Below are positions 16,389 to 25,617 of a stretch of DNA of 64,000 nt, piece after piece. This DNA comes from Bacillota bacterium (GTDB taxonomy: Bacteria > Bacillota > Clostridia > Acetivibrionales > DSM-1351), in contig JAEYHZ010000018.1 of NCBI GenBank assembly GCA_023409265.1, forward strand, positions 1-64,000, written 5' to 3'. Every line of letters begins with the position of its first letter. The stretch's first letter is position 1. The translations under genes and the position numbers were made by a program. Below the pieces are notes generated by a model. That model saw nothing but the letters and a program-made list of their open reading frames with translations, was not told where the DNA came from and made no database searches.

Positions 16389-17498
16389 ATGGAAAAAAGA
16401 AGGTTTGGGAAGACGGGATTGGAAACGTCAATTCTTGGGTTTGGAGGCTTTCATTTGTTGGAGATACCTGTAGCCGAGGCGCAATATCTACTTAACAGGT
16501 ATCTTGATGCCGGAGGAAATTATATTGAAACTGCGGCCAGTTACGGAGATGGAGAGTCGGAACGTAAAATAGGATATTCCGTAGCTCATAGACGAAGCGA
16601 ATATATTCTTGCAACAAAGACCGGTGAAAGAACAAAGCAAAAATGTCTCCAGTCACTGGACAGAAGCCTGAGAAACTTGAAAACTGATTTTATTGATCTC
16701 TTTATTATGCATGCTGTTGGCACAATGGAGGAGCTGGAGACTATACTGGGACCTGAAGGTGCACTTGAGGGAGCATTGCAGGCCAAACAGGAGGGTAAAG
16801 TAAAGCATATCGGCATTTCCATGCACGGTCAACCCGATGTTTTGATCAGGGCTTTAAAGGAATATGATTTCGATGCTGTTATGACAACAATAAATTATTA
16901 TGACCGATTTAATTTTCCTGAAATAGAGGATGAACTTGTTCCCCTTGCTCTTGAAAAGGAAGCTGCGATCATTCTTATGAAGCCTGTAGGAGACGGTCTG
17001 CTTTACAAATCAACCCTTCCTGCCTTCAGGTATGCATTTACACAGCCGGCTTCAGTTATTGTAGCCGGTATCAATAACCGTGAAATGCTGGAAGGTGATT
17101 TAAACTATGCTGAATGGTTCGTCCCCATGTCCAGGGGCGAAATAGAGAGGCTTTACAGTGATGCTCCCGAACTGGGCAGCTATGTCTGCAGACAGTGCGG
17201 AAAATGCAGCTGTCCCGAAGGAATACCAATACAGGAAATCTTTAAGTACGAAGGTTATTTTGACAGACAGATGGCAGACGGTATTGTTACAAATGCAGCC
17301 GAATACGCGCTGAAGGAGAGATTGCGTTTCTGGTTCGGAAACAGGGAGCTGGCTGTTGAAAGATACGGGGCACTGGATGTAAAGGCAGATAAATGCAACA
17401 AATGCGGAAAATGCATTCCCGCCTGCCCATATGGCATTGATATCATAAGGAAACTGTCAATTGCAGACTATAAGCTGGCAGGTAAGGAGATTTACTAA
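16389..17498 (+). CDS. Aldo/keto reductase with C-terminal [4Fe-4S] ferredoxin domain
   Basis: A 369-residue protein. The AKR barrel (about 1-265) shows the tetrad Y52, K77 and H108, with E47 in place of the usual Asp (IETAASYG rather than IDTA). The C-terminal third has CRQCGKCSCP and CNKCGKCIPACPYG, two ferredoxin-like Cys clusters. Such AKR-ferredoxin proteins are common in Clostridia; the substrate is unknown, and electrons could enter through the clusters instead of NADPH. It follows the ApbE gene by 40 bases, so it may share the EET transcript, but it is not a known EET component. Confidence 0.85.
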   Translation: MEKRRFGKTGLETSILGFGGFHLLEIPVAEAQYLLNRYLDAGGNYIETAASYGDGESERKIGYSVAHRRSEYILATKTGERTKQKCLQSLDRSLRNLKTDFIDLFIMHAVGTMEELETILGPEGALEGALQAKQEGKVKHIGISMHGQPDVLIRALKEYDFDAVMTTINYYDRFNFPEIEDELVPLALEKEAAIILMKPVGDGLLYKSTLPAFRYAFTQPASVIVAGINNREMLEGDLNYAEWFVPMSRGEIERLYSDAPELGSYVCRQCGKCSCPEGIPIQEIFKYEGYFDRQMADGIVTNAAEYALKERLRFWFGNRELAVERYGALDVKADKCNKCGKCIPACPYGIDIIRKLSIADYKLAGKEIY

Positions 17499-17647
17499 GC
17501 AAAAAAGTCTATAAACTTTTCATACGAAAAACCACTCTTTCTAATTTTGTGTCCAACAGGCGGCCGGATAACTGAACAGGTGTCTGGAGGCTGATATATG
17601 GCCCGGTTCAAAGTAACCAATTTCTGTAAACCGGCATATATTGGTAA

Positions 17648-17681
17648 GAGGATATTTCAAAGATATCTTGTTAATATCCTC
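17648..17681 (+). promoter_or_regulatory. Hairpin just upstream of the LysM-GH18 gene
   Basis: gaggatatt (17648-17656) pairs with aatatcctc (17673-17681), with an inner AAGATATCTT palindrome. No T-run follows. The rest of the 209-base gap (17499-17707) shows nothing I can name. Confidence 0.35.
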
Positions 17682-17707
17682 AAGAAAAATAAGAAAGAGT
17701 GATTTTT

Positions 17708-18988
17708 TTGAGAATACACGTAGTACGACGAGGTGAAAGCATTTATTCAATAGCCCGGCAATATAACGTTTCACCGCAAAAAATTATTTCAGATAACGAG
17801 CTCACAACCCCAAATCAGCTTGTAATAGGACAAACTTTGGTCATCCTCGAAGGTGAACGCAGGCATGTTGTTACATCGGGTCAGTCATTATATTCTATAG
17901 CTGCCATCTACAGAGTCAGCGTCAATGAAATACTTGAAGCCAACCCACAAATTACAAATCCGTCACAAATTTCGGTGGGCCAGGTAATTGTTATTCCCCC
18001 CAGAACCATCAATTTTGGTACAACGGAGGTAAATGGCTATACCTTCCCGAATATTAATATGGACGTACTTCGAAGAACTCTTCCTAACTTAACCTACCTA
18101 AGCATTTTCAGCCATCAGGTCAGACCTGACGGCAGCCTGAGAACGATAAATGACGAACCCCTAATAAGGGCTGCAAGGGCTGCAAGAGTGGCTCCGCTTA
18201 TGGTTATCACCAACCTTGGGGAAACCGGCGGCTTTGACAGTGATCTCGCACACACCATCCTTACCAACGAAACCGCTCAGAATAATCTGTTTGATAATAT
18301 TATCAGGACTTTAAGGGAGAAAAATTACTTTGGTCTGGATATAGATTTTGAGTATATATACCCTTATGACAGAGAGAGCTATAATAATTTCGTGCGAAGG
18401 GCTGTTAATACTCTGAGACCGCTTGGTTACACCATTACAACTGCTCTGGCACCAAAAACTTCTGCCGGGCAGGTGGGTAAGCTGTATGAGGCTCATGATT
18501 ATCCAGTCCATGGAGCTCTTGTGGACCATGTCATACTTATGACTTACGAGTGGGGGTTCACCTACAGCGCTCCTATGGCAGTTTCGCCTATTCCAGGAAT
18601 AAGAAGAGTGCTTGAGTATGCAGTAACAGCCATACCCAGAGAAAAAATATTTATGGGTATTTCCAATTACGGTTATGATTGGACCCTCCCATACCAGCCG
18701 GGGACTGCAGCCAGAACAGTTACAAATACCGGGGCTGTCGATCTGGCAAGGAGAGAGGGTGCGGAAATTCAGTATGATTATGTTTCACAGGCTCCTTTTT
18801 TCTACTACTATGATGACAATGGAAGACAGCATGTGGTATGGTTTGAGGACGCCAGAAGCATGCTTGCAAAATTTACACTTGCAAATGAGTTCAGGCTGGG
18901 AGGCCTAAGCTATTGGACCATAATGAGATACTTCCCTCAGAACTGGCTGGTCTTGAGTAACGTGTTTGACATCAGAAAATTATTATAA
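17708..18988 (+). CDS. LysM-LysM-GH18 cortex-lytic-type glycosidase (SleL/YaaH-like)
   Basis: A 426-residue protein. Two LysM peptidoglycan-binding modules (about 3-47 and 51-97; IHVVRRGESIYSIARQY, HVVTSGQSLYSIAAIY) precede a GH18 barrel (about 105-420) with the catalytic DIDFE in GLDIDFEYI near residue 211. This layout is that of SleL/YaaH, N-acetylglucosaminidases of spore cortex or coat, which lack a signal peptide, as here. A TTG at 17708 is seven bases after AGAAAGAG and gives MRIHVVRRGES; a GTG at 17699 is the alternative. Expression is probably in the mother cell during sporulation, but I cannot fix a sigma-E/K promoter. Confidence 0.88.
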   Translation: MRIHVVRRGESIYSIARQYNVSPQKIISDNELTTPNQLVIGQTLVILEGERRHVVTSGQSLYSIAAIYRVSVNEILEANPQITNPSQISVGQVIVIPPRTINFGTTEVNGYTFPNINMDVLRRTLPNLTYLSIFSHQVRPDGSLRTINDEPLIRAARAARVAPLMVITNLGETGGFDSDLAHTILTNETAQNNLFDNIIRTLREKNYFGLDIDFEYIYPYDRESYNNFVRRAVNTLRPLGYTITTALAPKTSAGQVGKLYEAHDYPVHGALVDHVILMTYEWGFTYSAPMAVSPIPGIRRVLEYAVTAIPREKIFMGISNYGYDWTLPYQPGTAARTVTNTGAVDLARREGAEIQYDYVSQAPFFYYYDDNGRQHVVWFEDARSMLAKFTLANEFRLGGLSYWTIMRYFPQNWLVLSNVFDIRKLL

Positions 18989-19011
18989 ATTTTTCCTTTT
19001 CTCCATTCTTA

Positions 19012-19040
19012 TTGACATTAGGGGTAGCATGTGTTATTGT
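19012..19040 (+). promoter_or_regulatory. Probable promoter of speA
   Basis: TTGACA (19012-19017) and TATTGT (19035-19040) are 17 bases apart, with a TG extension (19032-19033) before the -10. Start of transcription would be near 19047, giving a leader of about 137 bases. Confidence 0.5.
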
Positions 19041-19080
19041 CTGCTTTGGATAGTTTATATTATTCATAAATCGTGTGGGA

Positions 19081-19152
19081 ATCCCTGGTGATACAGGGAT
19101 ACACTGTTAATAGAACCCATTGTATTTTAGCATATGCTTAAGTGGATTCTAT
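19081..19152 (+). promoter_or_regulatory. Structured leader of speA
   Basis: atccctg (19081-19087) pairs with cagggat (19094-19100). A second element pairs atagaaccca (19110-19119) with tggattctat (19143-19152), one mismatch, enclosing the agcatatgct palindrome (19129-19138). Together they fill most of the leader. They could be a polyamine- or translation-responsive element; this is inference from structure only. Confidence 0.4.
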
Positions 19153-19183
19153 AGAACTCTATTTGTAATGAAAGGATGGAGAC

Positions 19184-21103
19184 ATGAATAAAGCAGAACT
19201 TTTAGGCAGATGGACCAAAGAAAAGTCCGAAGAACTTTACGGTATTAAAAACTGGGGTAACGGATATTTTTCTATTTCAGATAATGGGGAAGTGCTTGTA
19301 AACCCGTATAAAGATAATGAATCGGCTGCAGTCAGCCTTATGGATATTATTTCAGGCGTGCGTGAACGTGGACTTGATATGCCTGTATTATTGCGTTTTG
19401 AAAACCTTCTGGATTCACAGATTTCTTTTTTGAACAACTCTTTTAATGAAGCCATGAAGAAGCTGAATTATAAGGGTGCATACAGAGGAGTCTACCCCAT
19501 AAAGGTTAATCAGCAGCAGCAGGTAGTAGAGGAAGTGACCAGATTCGGACAACGCTATCACCATGGCCTTGAAGTGGGAAGCAAGGCTGAGTTGGTTGCG
19601 GCATTATCTGTAATGAAGGATAAGGAAGCATGTCTCATCTGCAATGGCTACAAGGATGAAGAATTCATCGACCTAGGCCTATATGCGGTAAAGATGGGCT
19701 TCAAGTGCTTCTTTGTTATTGAAATTCCCGGTGAACTTGAGATTGTAATGGAAAGGTCAAAGGCTTTAGGGATTAAACCCAATATAGGTATCAGAATAAA
19801 GCTCTCTGCAAAAGCAGGGGGGCATTGGACGGAATCAGGCGGTGACCGCAGCATTTTCGGTCTGAATATGTCACAGGTTATTGCCATGGTTGATGAACTG
19901 AAGGAAAAGAACATGTTGGACTCCCTTAAGCTCCTTCACTACCATCTGGGATCACAGATTCCAAACATCAGAGATATCCGATCGGCAGTACTTGAAGCGG
20001 CGCGTGTGTATGCCGAGCTTGTAAAAGAAGGTGCTCCCATGGGATATCTGGATTTAGGCGGAGGTCTGGCAGTGGACTACGATGGTTCAAATACAAATTA
20101 TACCTGCAGCCGCAACTATACTGTTGAGGAGTACTGCACTGACATTGTAGAGGCTGTAATGACCACACTGGATTCCAGTGAGGTGCCCCACCCTATAATT
20201 GTTACCGAATCCGGAAGAACAACTGTTGCATATTATTCTGTTCTTCTGTTTAATGTTCTGGATGTAGAAAAGTTTGAGGAGCACGATATCCCGGACAAGC
20301 TGGATGATAATACCTCGGAACAGATAAAGAACCTGTTTGACGTTAATAAGAATATTTCGCTGAAAAACATTCAGGAGTGCTACAATGACGCGCTGTATTA
20401 CCGCGATGAAATACGCGATATGTTCAAGCATGGAAGATTAAGCCTCAGAGAAAGGGCATTTTCCGAGAAAATATTCTGGAATACCATAAACCAGATAGCC
20501 AAGGAAAAGAAGAAACTGAAAAATGCTCCACCGGATCTTGAAGATATTGAAAGTGCAATAGCAGACATATACTACTGCAACTTTTCGGTTTTCCAGTCCA
20601 TACCTGACAGCTGGGCCATTGATCAGTTATTCCCCATAATGCCCTTGCACAGGCTGCTGGAATTGCCAAAGCGCAATGCGGTTATTGCCGATATTACCTG
20701 TGACTGTGACGGTAAGATAGATCACTTTATAGATCTGCATGATGTCAGAAACACATTGCCATTGCATGAGATGAAAAATGGAGACGACTACTACCTGGGA
20801 GTATTCCTTGTGGGTGCTTATCAGGAAACCCTTGGAGATCTCCACAACCTTTTTGGGGATACCAATGTGGTAAGTGTCAGAATCAATGGTGACGGTACCT
20901 ATGATCTTGTCAAGGAAATACACGGTGACAGCGTATCGGATGTTTTGTCCTATGTTGAATTTGATCCGAAGGATATGTTGGTGAGCTTTCGTGAAAAAGC
21001 AGAGGATGCTATCCGTGACGGGCTTATAAGCGCAAGCGAAAGGCCGGAAATTATGAGAGCTTATGACAATGGTCTTCGTGGGTATACCTACTACGAAAGA
21101 TGA
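19184..21103 (+). CDS. speA: Biosynthetic arginine decarboxylase
   Basis: A 639-residue PLP enzyme converting arginine to agmatine and CO2, the first step from arginine to putrescine. The fold-III PLP lysine is K107 in GVYPIKVNQQ, followed by HHGLEVGSKAELVAAL and the phosphate-binding GGGLAVDYDGSN; the typical SpeA insert and C-terminal DVRNTLPLHEM region are present. Length fits bacterial SpeA. It is preceded by a promoter and a structured leader and stands alone. Agmatinase or agmatine deiminase is not in the window, but carboxyspermidine dehydrogenase and decarboxylase are, at 49864-52359. Confidence 0.93.
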   Translation: MNKAELLGRWTKEKSEELYGIKNWGNGYFSISDNGEVLVNPYKDNESAAVSLMDIISGVRERGLDMPVLLRFENLLDSQISFLNNSFNEAMKKLNYKGAYRGVYPIKVNQQQQVVEEVTRFGQRYHHGLEVGSKAELVAALSVMKDKEACLICNGYKDEEFIDLGLYAVKMGFKCFFVIEIPGELEIVMERSKALGIKPNIGIRIKLSAKAGGHWTESGGDRSIFGLNMSQVIAMVDELKEKNMLDSLKLLHYHLGSQIPNIRDIRSAVLEAARVYAELVKEGAPMGYLDLGGGLAVDYDGSNTNYTCSRNYTVEEYCTDIVEAVMTTLDSSEVPHPIIVTESGRTTVAYYSVLLFNVLDVEKFEEHDIPDKLDDNTSEQIKNLFDVNKNISLKNIQECYNDALYYRDEIRDMFKHGRLSLRERAFSEKIFWNTINQIAKEKKKLKNAPPDLEDIESAIADIYYCNFSVFQSIPDSWAIDQLFPIMPLHRLLELPKRNAVIADITCDCDGKIDHFIDLHDVRNTLPLHEMKNGDDYYLGVFLVGAYQETLGDLHNLFGDTNVVSVRINGDGTYDLVKEIHGDSVSDVLSYVEFDPKDMLVSFREKAEDAIRDGLISASERPEIMRAYDNGLRGYTYYER

Positions 21104-21165
21104 ACTGCTGCATATACAAAAGCTGTTGATTATATCTGACAGGGTTTGGATTTTACAGAAATGTA

Positions 21166-21202
21166 AAAGAGCTATGGGAAAATTCTCACAGCTCTTTATT
21201 TT
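21166..21202. terminator. Bidirectional terminator after speA
   Basis: aaagagct (21166-21173) pairs with agctcttt (21190-21197), with T-rich sequence after it on the plus strand and a T-rich complement on the other side. It serves speA and the convergent gene ending at 21207. Confidence 0.8.
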
Positions 21203-21206
21203 TGTA

Positions 21207-22574
21207 TCAAATTGCCCTTTTGTCTATTACTACAGCCTCATTATTCACTAAGGAAAGCTCCTTGACATTATCCTCGAGAGGCCTTGACTGATTATTGCTT
21301 GTGATAAGAATATCTGTTTCATTAGGAGAACCTGACCAGGAGTTGCCTGTAATAGTTGCCGTACCTCCGTCAATACAAATTCCGTTTATGGAGTCCCATA
21401 TATTATTTTCGGTAACAACACCCCCTGAAAGTGAAAGCAGGCGGATTCCTGCGCCTAAAGCTGTTATTCTGTTCTTTTTAATCACAAAATTACCTGCACT
21501 CTCTCCTACGGTAGTTATGCCGTCCATGAGCCGGTTGAGGGTTGGTTTACCGCAGCCTGTCAAGTTACAGTTAACGATTTTTGCCGAATTAGACATTATT
21601 CTGATCAATTCACTGGGCCGATAGGCTGTATTTGTTATCGATATTCCATCAAGGGTTACATTGGGAGCATTTATTATAAGTGGAAGGGAATCCGAATTTA
21701 CTACAAACTCAGGATTTTCTACACCCAATAAAGTTATGCCCTCCTTGGCTATTACTATTGTACCGGCAACATCAAAGGTTCCCCGGATATAAAGAGTACC
21801 TCCTGGTGATACTGCTGCAAGAGCTTCTTCAACAGTTCTCAACGGGCAGGTTGAGTTTCCCACTCCGCCTTCCGAACTGGAATCCACATATATATTTAGC
21901 GGGTCTACAGAGCTTTCGGCAGTTGCGTCAAATGCAGCCTTCAATTCAGTGTCCGTTCCGGCCTCATCTACGGGTGCAAAAGGCGGAATACGGCCTTCCT
22001 TTTCAACAGGTAGTTCTTCTGTTTTGGCGGTATGAGGATATATGTCTGTGGTCTCAGAGTCAGGTATTGAGTAATTAAGTACAAGTTTCGGGAAAAACGC
22101 TGCCCATTCAATTTTGTCACTTCCAAACTGAACCATTGTATTTGGAACCGAATTTGTAAGTGCCAGGCAGTAGTTTGCGTTCAACCCGCTCAGCCAATCG
22201 TTGACAATACCGGTAATGTCGATTTGAACAGTTTTATAGAGATTCCCGGTAGTAATTTGGATTTCCGATTGTGTAGGGACCAGAGCCGGTGTTGTGGAGT
22301 ATGTTACTTGGGAGGCTTCGAAGGCTTCTGCCATTTTACTCACCTGAACAGTGCTGGGTATGAGTTCTGGTTTGAGAAAAACTGACAGCTCCAAAACTGC
22401 ATTTTCAACAGAGTTTGCTGAAACTGCAGCAAAGTCATATTTAAGCAGGCTTATGCAGGTTCCCAGGATGGTATCGGTTCCTGTATACAGCAAAGGGTAA
22501 TATGACAGATTGCTGTTAGGATAAGTGGATGCAACGAAAGTATTCTGGGTAGCGTTTAAAATTACGGTTGGCAT
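21207..22574 (-). CDS. DNRLRE-domain and right-handed beta-helix protein
   Basis: A 455-residue protein without a signal peptide. Residues about 1-170 match the DNRLRE type (TQNTFVASTYPNSNLSYYP, VYSTTPAL-like strands, VQIDITGIVNDWLSG), a beta sandwich found on secreted and surface proteins. After a Pro/Glu linker, residues about 225-455 are a parallel beta-helix of the pectate-lyase-like/DUF1565 type (IYVDSSSEGGVGNS, LRTVEEALAAVSPGGTLYIRG, VTLDGISITN). No catalytic residues are evident. The lack of a secretion signal, like the DUF6385-like protein at 1370, is compatible with a mother-cell-made spore surface protein, but that is inference. Confidence 0.75.
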   Translation of the reverse strand: MPTVILNATQNTFVASTYPNSNLSYYPLLYTGTDTILGTCISLLKYDFAAVSANSVENAVLELSVFLKPELIPSTVQVSKMAEAFEASQVTYSTTPALVPTQSEIQITTGNLYKTVQIDITGIVNDWLSGLNANYCLALTNSVPNTMVQFGSDKIEWAAFFPKLVLNYSIPDSETTDIYPHTAKTEELPVEKEGRIPPFAPVDEAGTDTELKAAFDATAESSVDPLNIYVDSSSEGGVGNSTCPLRTVEEALAAVSPGGTLYIRGTFDVAGTIVIAKEGITLLGVENPEFVVNSDSLPLIINAPNVTLDGISITNTAYRPSELIRIMSNSAKIVNCNLTGCGKPTLNRLMDGITTVGESAGNFVIKKNRITALGAGIRLLSLSGGVVTENNIWDSINGICIDGGTATITGNSWSGSPNETDILITSNNQSRPLEDNVKELSLVNNEAVVIDKRAI

Positions 22575-22703
22575 TAATCATCCCTTCTTTCAAATTTTTA
22601 ATTAAAAGTAAGAATTCTATATTTAACATAATATTTTAATGATTGCATTAATGTTACACTAATTGTTAATCTTGCATATTATGTTAGATTGACATAATTT
22701 AGT

Positions 22704-22732
22704 TTGACATAACTATATCAACTTGATATAAT
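22704..22732 (+). promoter_or_regulatory. Consensus sigma-A promoter of the padR gene
   Basis: TTGACA (22704-22709) and TATAAT (22727-22732) are both perfect consensus boxes separated by exactly 17 bases. A second TTGACATAA occurs 15 bases upstream (22689). The operator repeats overlap the spacer and the predicted start. Confidence 0.85.
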
Positions 22733-22760
22733 AATACTAGATCAAGTTGATATAGTTATG
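22708..22760. promoter_or_regulatory. 20-bp perfect inverted repeat, likely PadR operator
   Basis: Positions 22708-22727 are the exact reverse complement of 22741-22760, around a 13-base spacer. Each arm also has its own dyad (ATATCAA-C-TTGATAT in the left arm, ATCAA-G-TTGAT in the right). Binding would cover the promoter spacer and the transcription start, so the regulator very probably represses its own operon. Confidence 0.8.
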
Positions 22761-22770
22761 AGGTAAATTC

Positions 22771-23370
22771 ATGCCAAAGGAAAATACAACCCTTTACATT
22801 ATTTTAGGACTGCTGAATCATGAAGATTTAAGCGGTTATGATATTAAAAAAAGAATTGATACTATGATAAGCAGCTTCTGGGAGGTAGGATTCGGACAGA
22901 TATACCCCACTCTTTCAAAGCTTGAAGCCCAAGGACTGGTTTTAAAGCGGATCAGTGAAACCTCAAACGGACCCGAAAAAAATCTTTATTCCATTACCGA
23001 AGACGGAAAAGAAGCATTGATAGAATGGCTTAAGGTTCCGGAGCAAAAAGAGTACACAAAATACGAAATTTTAGTAAAGTTATTCTTCGGTAATCTGGCA
23101 TCAAGCAAGGACAACCAAGACAGAATAGAGGCCTTTAAAGCCAGACAGCTGCAAAACCTGAATATGATGGAAATATTCAAAACCAACCTGAAGAAAGTTC
23201 TCGACACCGATGATGATCATTTTTTCTACTACCTGACGGTACTTTTCGGAGAACATATTTACAGGGCTTATCTGGAGTGGTCTGAGCAGGCTTTACAATT
23301 GCTTGAAAGCAAATATCAAAACAAAAATCATGCCGGGGAGGAAGAAAAAGATGAAACGACAAAAGGTTAG
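22771..23370 (+). CDS. PadR-family transcriptional regulator
   Basis: A 199-residue winged-helix repressor. The N-terminal domain has the PadR pattern (LYIILGLLNHEDLSGYDIKKRI, FGQIYPTLSKLEAQGLV) and a C-terminal alpha-helical dimerisation region of the Vir_act_alpha_C type (about 100-185). PadR proteins respond to small ligands such as phenolics or drugs; the inducer here is unknown. The gene has a consensus promoter covered by a perfect dyad, and it overlaps the next gene by 20 bases, so it should control that redox membrane protein as well as itself. Confidence 0.88.
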   Translation: MPKENTTLYIILGLLNHEDLSGYDIKKRIDTMISSFWEVGFGQIYPTLSKLEAQGLVLKRISETSNGPEKNLYSITEDGKEALIEWLKVPEQKEYTKYEILVKLFFGNLASSKDNQDRIEAFKARQLQNLNMMEIFKTNLKKVLDTDDDHFFYYLTVLFGEHIYRAYLEWSEQALQLLESKYQNKNHAGEEEKDETTKG

Positions 23371-24133
23371 AAACGCACTGCTCTTAATTTCTGCATTACT
23401 GTTTCCAATAACAATTAATTATCAGTCACCCTATTTAATCATATCAGGCAGTTTTGAGGGCATCATTACAGGCAGCTTTCTACTATTTGCCAGCCTATTT
23501 GTCACTTCACTGTTTTTCGGAAGGGCCTTTTGCGGATGGCTGTGCCCTGCCGGCGGGATTCAGGAGTGCAGCGCCAGAGTCAATGACAGGCCTGCAGGGA
23601 AGAAACAGAATATAATAAAATATGTCATATGGGTACCATGGGTTTTGACTATAGCTGCAGGCTTTTTTACCGCAGGCGGGATTAAAAAAATCGACCCGGT
23701 TTATCTGACGGATCATGGTATATCTGTATCTAATATATACGGCTACTTTATATATATACCGGTTACAGCGCTTATCCTGACAGTTTCACTTGTTTTCGGA
23801 AGACGTTCCTTCTGTCATTCACTATGCTGGATGGCACCCTTTGTAATTGCAGGAAACAAAATAAAAAATAAACTGAAATACCCTTCACTGCACCTTGAGG
23901 GGTGTGCTGAAAAATGCGTTGACTGTAAGCTCTGCAATAAAAACTGCCCAATGAGCCTTGATGTTAACAGTATGGTAAAACAGGGAAAAATGGATCACAA
24001 TGAGTGTATATTATGTGGCCAATGTGAGAATTCATGCAAGAAAGATGCCATTTATATGGGTTTTAAGTCAAAATATAAAAATGGAATCGCCATAAAAAGG
24101 GAAAATGGGGATATTAGTATGCACTCTAGATAG
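23351..24133 (+). CDS. NapH/MauN-like membrane ferredoxin
   Basis: A 260-residue protein with four to five membrane helices and two [4Fe-4S] ferredoxin motifs near the C-terminus (CVDCKLCNKNCPM about 190-205, CILCGQCENSCK about 220-233). The membrane part carries the NapH-type FFGRAFCGWLCP and FGRRSFCHSLCW motifs. Such proteins relay electrons between quinones and other carriers. Start 23351 follows GGGGAGGA inside the padR gene; an upstream in-frame ATG at 23303 is unlikely. It is co-transcribed with padR and ends at a strong terminator. Confidence 0.85.
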   Translation: MKRQKVRNALLLISALLFPITINYQSPYLIISGSFEGIITGSFLLFASLFVTSLFFGRAFCGWLCPAGGIQECSARVNDRPAGKKQNIIKYVIWVPWVLTIAAGFFTAGGIKKIDPVYLTDHGISVSNIYGYFIYIPVTALILTVSLVFGRRSFCHSLCWMAPFVIAGNKIKNKLKYPSLHLEGCAEKCVDCKLCNKNCPMSLDVNSMVKQGKMDHNECILCGQCENSCKKDAIYMGFKSKYKNGIAIKRENGDISMHSR

Positions 24134-24169
24134 GAGAGTAGGTCAGGGAGTATAATAAATTTTTTAAAA

Positions 24170-24206
24170 GGGATCGGGAAAAATTTTTCCGGTCCCGTTC
24201 TTTTTT
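24170..24206 (+). terminator. Rho-independent terminator
   Basis: gggatcgg (24170-24177) pairs with ccggtccc (24189-24196) allowing one G-U, with a gaaaaattttt inner stem-loop, followed by a T-run (24198-24206). It closes the padR operon. Confidence 0.85.
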
Positions 24207-24397
24207 ACTTTATGAAACTCCAAATAAAGTTTGAATGTTTACATAAATGCTATATTATTGTTAATAATGTGATAAATTCTTAGATTTTGTACCATACATA
24301 AACAAAACGTAACTTGATTTTTAGCCATGTATGCACTATCCTCTTAAAGTAATGATATATATTTCAACATAGTAATATAGAGGAGAGGCTGCTCAAT

Positions 24398-25585
24398 ATG
24401 GTTTTAATTCGACGCAATGAGAAGGCTGTTTTAATGCTATGTCTTTATCTATTTCTGTTTTTTTTCACCCTTTTCCTGCAGCCTGTATATGCAGAATCAG
24501 GCAGCAAAACAGTCGAGGTTAATTATTTCTATATTTCTGCCTGTTCATCCTGCCATGATACCGAAGAATATCTTGCGGGAGTATCAGACAGGTGTGCTTC
24601 TGTCCTTAAAGGAAAGAATATCGAGCTTATAATAAATAAATACAATACAGCAGAGAATGAAAATCTGAATATTCTTCAAACCTATCTCAAAGAGTATAAT
24701 GTGCCTGAAAAGGAAAAAGATATACCCATAGTTTTTTTTGGCAACACATATATTTCTGGTGAAAAGGCGATTAAAGCCCGCTTTGAGAAGGAACTGACCG
24801 AAGTAAAGCCCGAAGCTCTAATTGCTGCCGGAGAGATAAGAAGTGACAATAATGCTGCTTTCCAGCAGTTCAGCGGTTTCAGGGCTTTAAGTACCTTTGC
24901 GGTTGGTTTTGTGAATGGTCTTACACCATGTTCGCTTTCAATGCTGCTTTTTTTCATTTCGTTATTGATGGCCAGAGATATAAATATCATAAAAATGGGT
25001 CTGCTCTATTGTTCGGGCAAATTTGTAACATACCTTCTCTTGGGCACCTTATTGTTTAAAACTCTAGGAACTATTAATACAGGCTGGCTTGGAAGTATTA
25101 CAAAAATACTTATGCTTGCAGCTGTCATAATCTTTATTTGCCTGAATGCCATGGACTTTGTAGCTGCAAAAAGTGAACGGTATGATAGGATCAGACTGCA
25201 GCTGCCTGCAAGGATCAGAGGGTTGAATCACAAATGGATTAAAGCTGTAGCCAGTGTGGACAGTCCTGTCACATTACTATGGATAAGCCTGCTCCTGGGA
25301 GTATTGACTTCTATTGGAGAGTTCCTGTGTACCGGTCAAATATACCTTACAACCATTCTTTATGTTTTGCACAGTAATAATGAGCTGAATATCAAGGCGT
25401 TTTTATATTTTATTGAATATAATCTGGCCTTTATATCTCCGCTTGTAATCATAACCCTTATTGTATTTAAGGGCAGAGAACTGCTGGATGTCTCTGAATT
25501 TATACGAAAAAACATGCACTACATAAAACTTGTTAATATAATTGTGTTTTTGCTGCTTGGTCTTTTTATCTTTTTCAATCTGTAA
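24398..25585 (+). CDS. CcdA/DsbD-like thiol-electron transporter with N-terminal thioredoxin-like domain
   Basis: A 395-residue protein: signal peptide (about 1-30), an extracytoplasmic domain with CSSC (YISACSSCHDTEEYL) of thioredoxin type, then six or more membrane segments of the CcdA/DsbD type. The paired membrane cysteines appear in NGLTPCSLSMLL and EFLCTGQIYL; the second site lacks the usual proline before cysteine. It should carry reducing power from cytosolic thioredoxin to proteins outside the membrane. Its partner is unknown. It lies behind a terminator and a 260-base gap, so it has its own promoter. Confidence 0.78.
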   Translation: MVLIRRNEKAVLMLCLYLFLFFFTLFLQPVYAESGSKTVEVNYFYISACSSCHDTEEYLAGVSDRCASVLKGKNIELIINKYNTAENENLNILQTYLKEYNVPEKEKDIPIVFFGNTYISGEKAIKARFEKELTEVKPEALIAAGEIRSDNNAAFQQFSGFRALSTFAVGFVNGLTPCSLSMLLFFISLLMARDINIIKMGLLYCSGKFVTYLLLGTLLFKTLGTINTGWLGSITKILMLAAVIIFICLNAMDFVAAKSERYDRIRLQLPARIRGLNHKWIKAVASVDSPVTLLWISLLLGVLTSIGEFLCTGQIYLTTILYVLHSNNELNIKAFLYFIEYNLAFISPLVIITLIVFKGRELLDVSEFIRKNMHYIKLVNIIVFLLLGLFIFFNL

Positions 25586-25617
25586 TATCAGCCGGAAACT
25601 AGAAAGTGGGGGTGCGA

